Shown here: piece by piece, positions 26,098 to 35,263 of the stretch
Position numbering within the stretch: the first letter of the stretch is position 1
Layout of the letters: every line of letters starts with the position of its first letter
DNA from: Bryobacterales bacterium
Lineage (GTDB): Bacteria > Acidobacteriota > Terriglobia > Bryobacterales > Bryobacteraceae
Assembly: GCA_003142185.1 (NCBI GenBank)
Contig: PLOR01000095.1
Location: 62,001-126,000 of the forward strand
Reading direction: 5' to 3'
Length of the DNA: 64,000 nt
The notes under the pieces: model-generated
Seen by the model: only the letters and a program-made list of their open reading frames with translations
Told to the model about the DNA's origin: nothing
Database searches by the model: none
Program-made: the position numbers and the translations under genes

Positions 26098-27030
26098 ATG
26101 GTCAAGCCTAGGCGTTTTCTGAAAAGCGAAGCCGCGCTGACGGATAGCCTGCGGCGGCTGGCGGCGGTTCCCCGCGGCTCGGCCCTGGTCGCCGGTATTG
26201 GTGACGATTGCGCCATCTTTCGCCCGCCAAACAGCCGGGAAGACCTGCTGTTCACCACCGACTTGCTGGTGGAAGACACGCATTTTCGCCGCGCCACGCA
26301 CCGCGCCGCCGATATCGGCTGGAAGGCGCTGGCGCGCGGTTTGAGCGACATTGCCGCGATGGGCGGCGACCCGTGCTTCTGCCTGGTCTCGCTGGCGCTC
26401 GCGCCCTGGTGCGACGCCGCCTGGGTGAATGGCTTCTTTCGCGGCCTGTTGCTGCAGGCCGGCCACGCCGGCACGGTCCTCGCCGGCGGCGATCTTTCCC
26501 ACGGCGCAACCGTGGTGTGCGATGTGGTGGTGTGCGGCGCGGTTCCACGTTCCCGTGCGCTACGCCGGGATGGCGCGCACGCCGGCGACGCCATCTACGT
26601 TTCGGGCGCGCTGGGCGGATCGGCCTTGGGGCTGGCGACCGGCCGCGGCAAGGCATGGCGTCGTCACCTGCGACCCGAGCCTCGTCTGGCGCTGGGCCGA
26701 TTCCTGCGCGAAACCGTCCGCGCCACTGCCGCCATGGATTTGAGCGACGGCCTCTCGCTCGATCTCGCCCGTCTGTCGAAAGCCTCTGGCCTCGGCGCGG
26801 AGATTAGCCCGCCGCCCGTCTGGCGCGGCGCCACGCTGGCCCAGGCGCTCCACGGCGGCGAGGACTACGAGCTGCTGTTCACCGCGCCGCCGCGCACGCC
26901 CGTGCCGGCGGCTTTCGAAAACATCCCGCTCACGCGCATTGGCGTGATGCGCCGGCAGAATCCCGGGAGAGTGACGATGGCAGGCAAGCCGCTCGTGCCC
27001 GGCGGGTATGATCATTTCCTGGCGCGGTAG
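26098..27030 (+). CDS. thiL: Thiamine-monophosphate kinase
   Basis: 310 residues, family length. Phosphorylates thiamine phosphate to thiamine diphosphate. The AIRS-like fold shows GIGDDCAIF (acidic ATP/Mg loop), TTDLLVEDTHF, KALARGLSDIAAMG, GGDLSHG and DLSDGLSLDLARL; the C-terminus ends GGYDHFL. No other thi gene is in the window and no TPP riboswitch was recognised upstream. Confidence 0.95.
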   Translation: MVKPRRFLKSEAALTDSLRRLAAVPRGSALVAGIGDDCAIFRPPNSREDLLFTTDLLVEDTHFRRATHRAADIGWKALARGLSDIAAMGGDPCFCLVSLALAPWCDAAWVNGFFRGLLLQAGHAGTVLAGGDLSHGATVVCDVVVCGAVPRSRALRRDGAHAGDAIYVSGALGGSALGLATGRGKAWRRHLRPEPRLALGRFLRETVRATAAMDLSDGLSLDLARLSKASGLGAEISPPPVWRGATLAQALHGGEDYELLFTAPPRTPVPAAFENIPLTRIGVMRRQNPGRVTMAGKPLVPGGYDHFLAR

Positions 27031-27046
27031 ACTGTTAGGAATTACC

Positions 27047-27589
27047 ATGCGAACAAGCACACTACTGGCGATTGCGATTATGGCCCTGGCCCCAACCTGG
27101 GCGGCGGCCGAGGTCACCGATTCCTCCCCCAACGGTTTCACGATCAAGCTGGCGATCGCCATCCAGGCGCCGCCGGCGGACGTCTATCAGCGCCTGATTC
27201 ACAACGTAGGCGACTGGTGGAGCTCCGCCCACACCTATTCCGGCGACGCGCACAATCTCAGCATCGAAGAAAAGCCGATGGGCTGCTTCTGCGAAAAACT
27301 TCCCGGCGGCGGCAGCGTTCGACACATGGAGGTGATATATCTGGCGCCCGGGAAAGCGCTCGGTCTCACCGGCGGCCTGGGGCCGTTGCAGACGCTGGCG
27401 GCCACTGGCAGTATGCGGTTCGTGATCTCGCCAGTCGAAGGCGGCTCCAAGCTGGAGGTGACTTACGCCGTCGGCGGCTACCTGAAGGCCGGCCTCGACA
27501 GCTTGGCCAAGCCGGTGGATTCGGTCCTGCTGGAGCAGATTACGCGGCTCAAGAACTACACCGAGCATGGCGACCCCGCGCCGAGGTAG
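27047..27589 (+). CDS. Secreted SRPBCC-fold protein
   Basis: 180 residues from the ATG at 27047, with TTAGGA in front; a signal peptide ends near PTWAAAE. The rest reads as an SRPBCC/START-like lipid-binding fold: ADVYQRLIHNVGDWWSSAHTYSG, SVRHMEVIYLAPGK, GGSKLEVTYAVGGY and a helical end. Likely periplasmic. Ligand unknown. It starts 16 bases after thiL. Confidence 0.75.
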   Translation: MRTSTLLAIAIMALAPTWAAAEVTDSSPNGFTIKLAIAIQAPPADVYQRLIHNVGDWWSSAHTYSGDAHNLSIEEKPMGCFCEKLPGGGSVRHMEVIYLAPGKALGLTGGLGPLQTLAATGSMRFVISPVEGGSKLEVTYAVGGYLKAGLDSLAKPVDSVLLEQITRLKNYTEHGDPAPR

Positions 27590-27594
27590 CGAGG

Positions 27595-27672
27595 CCGCCA
27601 AGAACCGGCGGCAGAGACCGCCGGCGCTACTGACGAACGCGCGGTAACGCCGGCGGTCTTGCCGCCGGTGCC
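27595..27672. repeat. Paired GCCGGCGGTC palindromes
   Basis: CCGGCGGCAGAGACCGCCGG at 27606-27625 is followed by CCGGCGGTCTTGCCGCCGG about 25 bases on. It is another example of two hairpins of the same family side by side. Confidence 0.6.
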
Positions 27673-27690
27673 CGCGGGAGCCTGAATACG

Positions 27691-28029
27691 ATGCCATTTG
27701 CCACCAGCCCGGAACCGCCTTATTACGCGGTGATCTTCACTTCCGTCCGAACCGAAGGCGACGCCGGTTACGGCGAGACGGCCGCGCGGATGGAAGAACT
27801 CGCCCGCGAAGTGCCAGGCTATCTCGGCATCGAAAGCGCGCGCGGCGCGGATGGCTTCGGCATCACCGTTTCCTACTGGGCGAGCGAGGCGGCCATCGCC
27901 GAGTGGAAGCGCCACATCGAGCACCAGGCCGCCCAGGCGCGCGGCAAACGGGAATGGTATACGCACTACCAGATTCGCGTAGCCAAGGTGGAGCGCGCCT
28001 ATAGCGGACCGGCGCGGCGGGTAGAATAG
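27691..28029 (+). CDS. Antibiotic-biosynthesis-monooxygenase (ABM) domain protein
   Basis: 112 residues. Dimeric ferredoxin-like fold of the ABM family: YYAVIFTSVR strand, AARMEELAREVPGYLGIESARG helix and loop, then SYWASEAAIAEWKRHIEHQ and YTHYQIRVAKVE. Members range from haem monooxygenases to proteins with no cofactor. Function cannot be narrowed further. Confidence 0.85.
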   Translation: MPFATSPEPPYYAVIFTSVRTEGDAGYGETAARMEELAREVPGYLGIESARGADGFGITVSYWASEAAIAEWKRHIEHQAAQARGKREWYTHYQIRVAKVERAYSGPARRVE

Positions 28030-28103
28030 CCGCGGACAGCGCCCGACGTCGCTCAGTTTCAGATGGCGCGGTATGATTATATGTCATCGAGGGGAGGTGG
28101 CGC

Positions 28104-28553
28104 ATGTACTGTCCTCAATGCCTGACCGAGTATCGAGACGGGTTTTACGAGTGTGCCGACTGCTGTATGCCCCTGGCCACCGGACTTCCTCCGCAAGTGC
28201 CCTCCGATCCGCAAGGGATCGCAGGGCCTCCTCTCGATTCTCCGAACAATGGTGACCTTGAGTTGGTCACGGTGCTGGAGACGGACGACCGATACGGCCT
28301 GTCCTTGGCCACTGCGGCCTTGGAGGATGCTGGTATCGAATACGTGATTGTGGGGGAGACCGCGAGATTCGACGCTGGAATTCCTGGCGTCTTTGGATCC
28401 GGTCTGAGCCGATTCTATGATTGTCCCTTTCGAATTCAAGTGGCATCCGAGTTCGAAGCTAGGGCTCGCGACCTGCTGGAGCCTTTTCAAGAGCCTCTAC
28501 CTGCCGATGAGATCGAGGGGGAAACGGAACCTGATCGGCAAGCCAACGATTGA
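28104..28553 (+). CDS. Zinc-ribbon protein with DUF2007-like signalling domain
   Basis: 149 residues, with GGGGAGGTG close upstream of the ATG. The N-terminus YCPQCLTEYRDGFYECADC has two CxxC pairs, a zinc ribbon. After a Pro-rich linker, residues about 55-135 look like the DUF2007 putative signal-transducing domain (VTVLETDDRYGLSLATAALEDAG). Probably a small cytosolic adaptor; function unknown. Confidence 0.65.
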   Translation: MYCPQCLTEYRDGFYECADCCMPLATGLPPQVPSDPQGIAGPPLDSPNNGDLELVTVLETDDRYGLSLATAALEDAGIEYVIVGETARFDAGIPGVFGSGLSRFYDCPFRIQVASEFEARARDLLEPFQEPLPADEIEGETEPDRQAND

Positions 28554-28662
28554 CGACTTTTCTTCCGAGGCATCCGCGGCGCAACTGTGAGTTGCCGGCG
28601 AGCGCCCGATTGCGCTATCCTAAAAGCTCAAAACGCTGAAGTAAGGATTCGATTTAGCACAG

Positions 28663-28929
28663 ATGGCCAACACGTATTCCGCGCTCAAGCGGGTGCGCCA
28701 GATGGAACGGCGCACGGAAATCAACCGCAAGAATAAGACCCGCCTCCGCCACCAGATCCGCGCCATGCGGCGCGCCATCGCCGGCAAGGACCCTTCGGCC
28801 GCCGCCGCCCTGCTGCCAGCCACGTTTTCGGTCATTGACCGATCGGCGAAGTCCGGCATCATCAAGAAAAACACGGCTGCGCGCTACAAGAGCAATCTGC
28901 ACAGCCGCGTCAAAGCGCTCTCCGCATAA
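28663..28929 (+). CDS. rpsT: 30S ribosomal protein S20
   Basis: 88 residues, normal length. Basic helical protein binding 16S rRNA at the base of the body; [20 protein letters not shown] and [20 protein letters not shown] are typical. Monocistronic, with a palindrome after the stop. Confidence 0.95.
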   Translation: MANTYSALKRVRQMERRTEINRKNKTRLRHQIRAMRRAIAGKDPSAAAALLPATFSVIDRSAKSGIIKKNTAARYKSNLHSRVKALSA

Positions 28930-28935
28930 GACGAA

Positions 28936-28960
28936 GTGGGCAGGTCCCCGACCTGCCAAC
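28936..28960. repeat. Family D palindrome, GGCAGGTCCCCGACCTGCC
   Basis: A 19-base near-perfect palindrome seven bases after rpsT. Others occur at 38361-38390, 40951-40979, 60415-60439 and inside queA at 40690-40716. It may serve as an rpsT terminator. Confidence 0.65.
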
Positions 28961-29053
28961 CGCCGGCCGCAAAGGCTCGGCTGTCGGACCCGGGGTCCGA
29001 CGCCGGCGCAACGGCCCGCCCCCCGCCGTGCAATTCTGCCATAATGCTTCCTT

Positions 29054-29776
29054 ATGCCTGTTTCCCTTAAAGATCAAGTGGCGCTGGTGGTTGGGGCGTC
29101 GAGCGGCATCGGCAGGGCCGTGGCGGTTCTGCTCGCGCGTAACGGCGCCAGCGTGATGGCCGCGGCGCGCCGCGAGGACCGGTTGCGCGCCCTGAAAGCC
29201 GAAATGGCCGGCCACTTGCTCGAGATCTGCTGCGCCGACGCCACCAGCGTGCCCGATGTCGAGCGGTTGGTGGCCGAAACGCGGCGTGTGCTCGGGCCGA
29301 TCGGCATCATGGTCTACGCGACCGGCACCAACACGCCGGACCGCGCGCTGGTCCGCCTGCGGCCGGCCATCTGGGATGAGCTGATTTCGACCAACCTGAG
29401 CGGCGCTTACTACGTCACTCAAGCGGTCCTGCCCGCCATGCGCGAGGCTCGCGCCGGCCACCTGATTTACATCGCTTCCATCTCCGGCCATACGCCTGAT
29501 ATTTCCGGCGCGGCCTACCAGGCCTCCAAGCGCGGCATGATCGGCCTCGCCCACGCCATCCGCGTCGAGGAGCGCGAGCACGGCATCCGCACTACCGTCA
29601 TCAACCCCGGCCTGGTAGACACGGAGATACTCGAGAAGCGCCCGGTGAAGCTGCCGCCAGAACAGCTCGCGCAGGCCCTCCTGCCCGAGCACGTTGCCGA
29701 GGCCGTGCTGGCCTGCGCCCAACTTCCGCCGCGCGCCGTGATTTCGGAGATGACCATCGTTCCGACGGTGCTATGA
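29054..29776 (+). CDS. SDR-family NAD(P)-dependent oxidoreductase
   Basis: 240 residues. The classical short-chain dehydrogenase Rossmann fold has VVGASSGIGRA (nucleotide motif) and YATGTNTPDRA in place of the NNAG. The catalytic Ser lies in IASISGH and the Tyr-Lys in YQASKRG, followed by NPGLVDTEI. It shares features with clan enzymes acting on 3-oxoacyl or sugar substrates. Cofactor preference is probably NADP(H) given the Arg residues in AARREDR. Substrate unknown. Confidence 0.88.
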   Translation: MPVSLKDQVALVVGASSGIGRAVAVLLARNGASVMAAARREDRLRALKAEMAGHLLEICCADATSVPDVERLVAETRRVLGPIGIMVYATGTNTPDRALVRLRPAIWDELISTNLSGAYYVTQAVLPAMREARAGHLIYIASISGHTPDISGAAYQASKRGMIGLAHAIRVEEREHGIRTTVINPGLVDTEILEKRPVKLPPEQLAQALLPEHVAEAVLACAQLPPRAVISEMTIVPTVL

Positions 29777-29796
29777 TCGATGCCCAAACGCGACCG

Positions 29797-29914
29797 GCGT
29801 GGCGCACGCACTCGTGCGTGCCGTGTCGAGACTCTTCTCGACACCTGCTCGGCGCATGGGAAGCCGGGCGTCGGCACGAGTGCCGACGCGGCACGCACGA
29901 GTGCGTGCGCCACG
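29797..29914. repeat. Double family A element, 118-base inverted repeat
   Basis: CGTGGCGCACGCACTCGTGC at the left end and GCACGAGTGCGTGCGCCACG at the right are complementary. Inside are stems TGTCGAGACTCTTCTCGACA and GTCGGCACGAGTGCCGAC. The whole is two family A elements placed head to head. Confidence 0.75.
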
Positions 29915-29984
29915 TTCTAATGGCAGGGAATTATCTGACAGGCCCTAACCCAATCATGAGAAACTTCCACGTGAAGGAGACCGA

Positions 29985-32099
29985 ATGCCGCCGTTTTCCC
30001 GCCTTTTCGCCACACTGGGAGTGGTCGCGCTGATGCCGCTGGCCGCCCAAACGCCCAACGCCTCGGCGCCGCCGGTTGCACCAGTCAAGGAGCACCGCGT
30101 GGTGCGCCATGGTGAGACCGTGATCGACAATTATTTCTGGCTGCGCGAGAAAACCGATCCGGAAGTGGTCCGCTACCTGGAAGCGGAGGACGCTTACACC
30201 GAAGCGCAGACTGGCGGCTTGAAGCCCTTCCAGGAAGCGCTCTACACCGAGATGCTGAGCCACATCCAGCAGACTGACATGGGCGTCCCCGTGCGCCGCG
30301 GCGCGTACCTGTATTATGCCCGCACCGTGGAAGGCAAGCAGTATCCCATTCGCTGCCGCCGCAAGGGCAGCATGGAAGCGCCGGAGGAAGTGTTGCTCGA
30401 TGCCAATGAGCTCGGCGCGCAGCACAAGTTCGTCGGCGTCGGCAATTTCGTGGTCAGCGACGACGGCAACCTGCTCGCCTACACGGTCGACTACACCGGC
30501 TTCCGCCAGTACAGCCTCCAGGTGAAGGACCTGCGCAACGGCCGCACGCTGCCCGACACAACCGAGCGCGTCACCTCAGTCGAATGGGCGGACGACAATC
30601 GCACTTTGTTCCTCACCACCGAGGACGCTGTCACCAAGCGCCCCGACAAGCTTTGGCGCCACGCGCTGGGCGATTCCGCTTTCACGCTGCTCTATGAAGA
30701 AAAAGACGAGCTGTACGATATCGGCTTGCAGAAGACGCGCGACAAGCGGTACCTGGTGTTGGGGATCGAGAGCAAGGACACCTCCGAGTGCCGCTATCTG
30801 CCCGCCGGCGAGCCGGGCGGCGCGTTCCAGGTTTTCCTGCCGCGCGAAAACAAGCACCGCTATTATCTGGATCACCGCGGCGATCTCTTTTATATCCGCA
30901 CCAACAAGGGCGGCCACAATTTTGAAGTGGTGACGGCGCCCGAAAAGGACCATGCGCCCGCGAACTGGAAGGTGCTGGTGCCGCACAGCGCCGATGTGCG
31001 CATTCAGGACATCGATCTGTTCCGCGATTTCGCGGTGGTGGTGGAGAAGACGCAAGCGATCGATCGCATCCGCGTCTACGATTTCGGTACCCATAACTGG
31101 ACGGCAATCGAGTTTCCCGAACCAGTGTACGCAGCCTATCCGGGAGAGACGCCGGAATTTGATTCCCTGACCTACCGGTATAACTACCAGAGCCTGGTGA
31201 CGCCGCCCAGCGTCTACGATTACGACGTGCGCTCACACAGGTCCACGCTGCGCAAGCGGCAGGACGTGCCGGGCGGCTTCGAACCGTCCAACTATGCGAC
31301 TGAGCGTCTGTGGGCAACCGCGCGCGACGGCGTCAAGGTTCCCATTTCGATCGTGTATCGCAAGGGCTTCCCGCGCGATGGCTCGGGCGCGCTGCTGCTC
31401 TACGGCTATGGCTCTTATGGCTTCGGCACGCCGCCCACGTTTTCCGGCCCGCGGCTGGCGCTGCTCGACCGCGGCGTAGCCTTCGCCATCGCCCACATTC
31501 GCGGCGGCGACGAAATGGGCGAGCAGTGGCGCGAAGACGGCATGCTCATGAAGAAGAAGAACACCTTCTTCGATTTCGTCGATTGCGCCAAATATCTGGA
31601 GGCGCAACATTGGACTTCGCCCAAGCGGCTGGCCATTGAAGGTGGCAGCGCGGGCGGTCTGCTGATCGGCGCGGCCGTCAACTTTGCGCCCGATTTATTC
31701 CGCGCCGCGCACCTGGCCGTGCCCTTCGTCGATGTGATGAACACCATGATGGACGCGTCTTTACCACTGACTGTGGGCGAGTATCTCGAATGGGGCGACC
31801 CCAACCAGAAGTCCGACTACGATTACATGAAGACTTACAGCCCGTACGACAACCTGGCACGCCGCGCCTATCCGGCCATACTGGTCACCACCAGTTTTAA
31901 CGACAGCCAGGTGATGTACTGGGAGCCTGCTAAGTATGTCGCGCGCCTGCGCACCCTTAAGACCGATGCGAATCCGCTGCTGCTCAAGATCAAAATGGAG
32001 CCCGCCGGCCACGGCGGCGCCTCCGGCCGCTATGACCGCTTGAAGGACCAATCCTTCGAATACGCCTGGATGCTGACGCAATTAGGCGTGACCCGGTAG
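29985..32099 (+). CDS. Prolyl-oligopeptidase family S9A peptidase (oligopeptidase B-like)
   Basis: 704 residues with a signal peptide (LFATLGVVALMPLAAQ). A seven-blade propeller (about residues 90-430) gates an alpha/beta hydrolase. The catalytic triad is visible: Ser555 in GGSAGG, Asp640 in FNDSQ, His676 in AGHGG. The N-terminal HRVVRHGETVIDNYFWLREK is the family hallmark. Cleaves short peptides after basic residues (OpdB) or Pro (PREP); the specificity is not settled. Exported, so likely digests peptides in the periplasm. Confidence 0.92.
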   Translation: MPPFSRLFATLGVVALMPLAAQTPNASAPPVAPVKEHRVVRHGETVIDNYFWLREKTDPEVVRYLEAEDAYTEAQTGGLKPFQEALYTEMLSHIQQTDMGVPVRRGAYLYYARTVEGKQYPIRCRRKGSMEAPEEVLLDANELGAQHKFVGVGNFVVSDDGNLLAYTVDYTGFRQYSLQVKDLRNGRTLPDTTERVTSVEWADDNRTLFLTTEDAVTKRPDKLWRHALGDSAFTLLYEEKDELYDIGLQKTRDKRYLVLGIESKDTSECRYLPAGEPGGAFQVFLPRENKHRYYLDHRGDLFYIRTNKGGHNFEVVTAPEKDHAPANWKVLVPHSADVRIQDIDLFRDFAVVVEKTQAIDRIRVYDFGTHNWTAIEFPEPVYAAYPGETPEFDSLTYRYNYQSLVTPPSVYDYDVRSHRSTLRKRQDVPGGFEPSNYATERLWATARDGVKVPISIVYRKGFPRDGSGALLLYGYGSYGFGTPPTFSGPRLALLDRGVAFAIAHIRGGDEMGEQWREDGMLMKKKNTFFDFVDCAKYLEAQHWTSPKRLAIEGGSAGGLLIGAAVNFAPDLFRAAHLAVPFVDVMNTMMDASLPLTVGEYLEWGDPNQKSDYDYMKTYSPYDNLARRAYPAILVTTSFNDSQVMYWEPAKYVARLRTLKTDANPLLLKIKMEPAGHGGASGRYDRLKDQSFEYAWMLTQLGVTR

Positions 32100-32125
32100 G
32101 GACCGGGCATGCCCGGCCCGGAACC
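32100..32125. repeat. GCCGGGC-type palindrome after the S9 peptidase gene
   Basis: GACCGGGCATGCCCGGCCC one base after the stop; family as at 2160-2195. Confidence 0.55.
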
Positions 32126-32191
32126 TGAAAGTCCGGGCGCATTACACACGCGGCGTGAGGCGATTCGGGCCGGGATTCGTCGGGCCACTGT

Positions 32192-33817
32192 TCATCGGCC
32201 GCCCGCATTCTGTAGCATCGTACCTGGTGCGAGCCGCCCAAGCTGGTATACGTTATATCGTGCCACTTTGAATCGCAGAGTCAATTTCGTGTTCTGAATA
32301 TCACGATCTGTCACCAGGTACTGGCCTTGCTGCATTGAATCAACGGGGGCCGTATCCGGTTCCCACTGCTCAAGTCTGCCAAGTAAGCCGCACGCATAAA
32401 GAATCGCGAGGTCCTTGAGATGACTATCCGTCCAGACGCGCACCGGGGGTGCGGAGGCGCCAAGGTCAAGCAGGTGAGGTGTCAGCATCTCCGCTCGGAG
32501 CCAGGTCCCAACTGCGACCGCATCGGTGTCAGGGCCGCCTGCCCCCCGCAGGGAACGCATCGCTAGAGCGTGATTGTCCCATGCCCAAAATACCCCGACT
32601 AAGGCAACCAGAGCGAGTGCACCGATACGCTGACGCCGTGTATGCGTGCGTGTCGCAGACAACAAATAGAGCAGCGGAGAAAGCGCTATCGGTAATAGGG
32701 CCATGCTGAAAAGAGTGACTGTTGTATAGGGGTGTCCATCTGGATTCGCAGCAACAGCGGAAGCTATTAACACGCCTAACCCCAGACCTATGGTAGTCAA
32801 AACGGTCCTAACACGTCCCCGATCCGGACCGGTTCGAACGGAGCCCCAGACGGTGCCGAACAGAACTAGCGGTAGGAGCGGCCATAAGTTGTGCAACAGT
32901 GCGCGTGGATATGCAGAAAGACGGGCAGATAGGAGAGTTATTCCGGAGTCCCGAATTAAAGAATGGGCATTTCGTTCGATTGCGTCAAAAGGCGAACCAA
33001 ACTTCACCCAGCAACCAATGAGCCAGACGACACAATAGGAAACGGACACCGCGGCAAACCATGTCCAGGTCGTCAACCGGAAAGCGCCCCCTTGTCTCTG
33101 TGAAATCCAGGCGTAAACCAGCAACACCACGAGGATAGGGCCTAAGACCATCCATGCAACCATATGGAACGAGGTCGCGGCAGCGAAGCACAGGGCAGCA
33201 GCCCACCACGCGAGCGACCTGTACCGTGGGGTGGCCGAAAGTCCTATCAGGAAAAGCCCGGCGCCGCAAAGGAGGCAACCGACAAGAGGCGTTTCCGGCA
33301 TAGTCCCGGCCCCGACCACAATGCCGATCCACCAGGGAGCTGCAAACAGCACCGCTAGAATCGAGTGCCGGTGGTCGCGGTAGATACCTTCCGTAAACAG
33401 GAACACGCCGAGCAACGCTAACAGGTTGAATAACACTGCAACGCATCTGACCGCGGCCAAGGGATCGTGTATTAGATGCATGGCAAGGCCGTTTGCGTAA
33501 AAAGTGCCGCCTTGCCATATGCCATCCCACGTGATCAGATATGGTCGCTTATACCACCCCCACGAGAGATAAAAGCGAGACGCATCGTCAGGGATGGAGT
33601 AATGAAACCCGAGCGAAGCCAGCAGGAATAAGCACGCCAACCGCCATGCCCACGCGCCGCACACCGCCAAAGCACAGTGCGACCAGGAGGCACGTCCTGG
33701 TGGCGCAGTTGGTTTGGGATCGTGTCTGCGAGTCGAGAATAGAAGCAGGGCAATTATAGCGGCGATCTGCGTCATCCACCCTGCGGCCTGGATCGATAAG
33801 ACCCGATTGACGATCAC
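32192..33817 (-). CDS. Multi-spanning membrane protein, GT39-like
   Basis: 541 residues from a GTG at 33817 with AGGAGA nine bases upstream; ATG at 33775 is an alternative. About 10-12 hydrophobic helices alternate with short polar loops, followed by a soluble tail after about residue 430. The first large loop has an acidic pair (YSIPDDASRFYL), as in GT-C/GT39-like enzymes that take sugar from a lipid carrier. No sugar genes are adjacent, so it is an isolated gene. Base composition looks lower in GC than neighbours, which may mean recent acquisition. Family assignment is a best guess. Confidence 0.5.
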   Translation of the reverse strand: MIVNRVLSIQAAGWMTQIAAIIALLLFSTRRHDPKPTAPPGRASWSHCALAVCGAWAWRLACLFLLASLGFHYSIPDDASRFYLSWGWYKRPYLITWDGIWQGGTFYANGLAMHLIHDPLAAVRCVAVLFNLLALLGVFLFTEGIYRDHRHSILAVLFAAPWWIGIVVGAGTMPETPLVGCLLCGAGLFLIGLSATPRYRSLAWWAAALCFAAATSFHMVAWMVLGPILVVLLVYAWISQRQGGAFRLTTWTWFAAVSVSYCVVWLIGCWVKFGSPFDAIERNAHSLIRDSGITLLSARLSAYPRALLHNLWPLLPLVLFGTVWGSVRTGPDRGRVRTVLTTIGLGLGVLIASAVAANPDGHPYTTVTLFSMALLPIALSPLLYLLSATRTHTRRQRIGALALVALVGVFWAWDNHALAMRSLRGAGGPDTDAVAVGTWLRAEMLTPHLLDLGASAPPVRVWTDSHLKDLAILYACGLLGRLEQWEPDTAPVDSMQQGQYLVTDRDIQNTKLTLRFKVARYNVYQLGRLAPGTMLQNAGGR

Positions 33818-34082
33818 GTGCCTCTCGCTCTCCTGTAATCCTGGCCGCGAGGTCCGTGCCCCGCTCTGGACTCGACTATGGAAACGCCGTATGCGTCTGT
33901 TCCATGTGTTCAGCAGGCTGCACCATGAACCCGGCGCAGCAGGCGCCTTTGAGAATCCTAATTATACAAGGAAGGAAGGTCTGAAACACTCAAGTAGCAG
34001 TCGCTCAAGTGGCAGTCGCTCTCTCAGCCGCGCCTGCGGCCGAAACATGGGCGGGCGGCAGCGCACCTGCTAGAGTAAGAGC
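33818..34082. other. 265-base intergenic region, nothing recognised
   Basis: Separates divergent genes; it must hold both promoters. GCAGTCGCTCAAGTGGCAGTCGCTC near 33996-34020 is a short direct duplication. Confidence 0.4.
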
Positions 34083-34856
34083 TTGGCCTTGATCTGGTTT
34101 CAATCGGGAGTTGCGCCGCCGGCGCTGGCGGCGTTGGTGGGGTGCGGCGGCGCTGTGCTGGGCATCTGGCTGACCGGTCTGCGCAGCCGTATCGCCGTGG
34201 TGGTGCCGTTCAGCGCGGGCGTGCTGATCGGGGTGGCGCTGTTCGGCCTGTTGCCGGAGCTGGCCGAGGATTCCAGTTGGCTGCTCACACTGGCGTTGTG
34301 CGCCGGCGGCTACGGTCTGTTGTTCCTCATTAACCGCTACGCTTATCCCATTTGCCCGAACTGCGCGCATGACCACGATCACAGCGCGTGTGACACCGAA
34401 CTGCACGGCTTCGCCGCTCCGCTGATCATCGCCGCAGCGCTGCACAGTTTGCTCGACGGCTGGAGCGTGGCGGTGGTGCAGCACGCGGCTCCGCTCGGTC
34501 TGCGCGTCGCCGTGCCCATCGCAATCGCGTTGCACAAAGTGCCGGAGGGCGTCGCCTTGGGCGGTGTGATGCGGGCAGCCGTTCCGTCGCGAGCCGTGGC
34601 GCTGCTATGGTGCCTGCTGGCGGAAGGCTCGACGTTGGCCGGCGGCGCCCTGGCCCTCGCGCTGGCCCCGCACTTGGGCAGCCTATGGACCATCTATCCG
34701 CTGGGTCTCACCGCCGGCTGGCTGGTTTATCTGGGTTATCACGCGCTGCACGAAGAGTGGAAGCGCAAGGGAGCCGCCGCTACGTCGGTTTCCGCGCTCG
34801 CCGGCGGAGCCACCGCAGCCCTCATCCAGCGCGGGGCCGAAGCGCTGTTGCGGTAG
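34083..34856 (+). CDS. ZIP-family metal transporter
   Basis: 257 residues from a TTG at 34083. Eight predicted helices. The metal-site motifs are HSLLDG (helix 4) and HKVPEG (helix 5), typical of ZIP carriers that import divalent zinc or iron. A His/Asp-rich loop (HDHDHSACD) precedes them. It stands alone with no Fur/Zur site recognised upstream. Substrate unknown. Confidence 0.85.
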   Translation: MALIWFQSGVAPPALAALVGCGGAVLGIWLTGLRSRIAVVVPFSAGVLIGVALFGLLPELAEDSSWLLTLALCAGGYGLLFLINRYAYPICPNCAHDHDHSACDTELHGFAAPLIIAAALHSLLDGWSVAVVQHAAPLGLRVAVPIAIALHKVPEGVALGGVMRAAVPSRAVALLWCLLAEGSTLAGGALALALAPHLGSLWTIYPLGLTAGWLVYLGYHALHEEWKRKGAAATSVSALAGGATAALIQRGAEALLR

Positions 34857-34904
34857 GGTGGCGTCCTAAGTAATCTCTTGCCACCACTGCTTGCGTGGGT
34901 GGGG

Positions 34905-34950
34905 CATGCTTTAGCCGGCTTGCCGGGGCACGGCCATCAGCTCTCGGTCG
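34905..34950. repeat. GTGGGGCATGCTTTAGC repeat
   Basis: Begins GGGGCATGCTTTAGC and ends CTTGCCGGGGCACGG. A second copy lies at 54003-54031 after carD. Confidence 0.5.
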
Positions 34951-35180
34951 CCCTCAGCAGGTCGTCCGGCGATGTCTTGCGCCAGGTTTCGAACCTGGCC
35001 GGTGAGCGCCGTGCCCCCCATTCCCGGTTCTGCTGCGTGGGCGGCTTCGACGGCTGCGTTCAAGGTCAAGATCGCAGTCTGAAACCCGATCGCATCGAGG
35101 ACCCGCTCGACGCTCTCGCCCGCCCCTCCCGAGTCTTCCAGTTGTCTTCCCAATCCGTTCATAACGTCACCATCCGCCAT
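34914..35180 (-). pseudogene. Remnant of a methyl-accepting chemotaxis protein signalling domain
   Basis: The frame translates IGFQTAILTLNAAVEAAHAAEPGMG then VRNLAQDIAG, which aligns with the highly conserved hairpin tip of MCP signalling domains (usually AFQTNLLALNAAVEAARAGE, VRNLAQRSA). Only about 55 of the usual 250+ residues remain. The sensor, membrane segments and HAMP are absent, and there is a stop close after. It follows cheX on the same strand. Most likely a decayed chemoreceptor gene, although a tiny expressed fragment cannot be excluded. Confidence 0.7.
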
Positions 35181-35263
35181 AAAGCGCCGGCGCGCGCATC
35201 GCATTGCGCGGCAGCCGCCAAGTCGCGACCGGCCGCCGTAGACATTCTGCTCCCGGTGATCGC

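Noticed and set aside
34083-34856. Inverse-strand ORF at the ZIP gene
   Set aside because: Arg/Gln-rich shadow of the ZIP frame.
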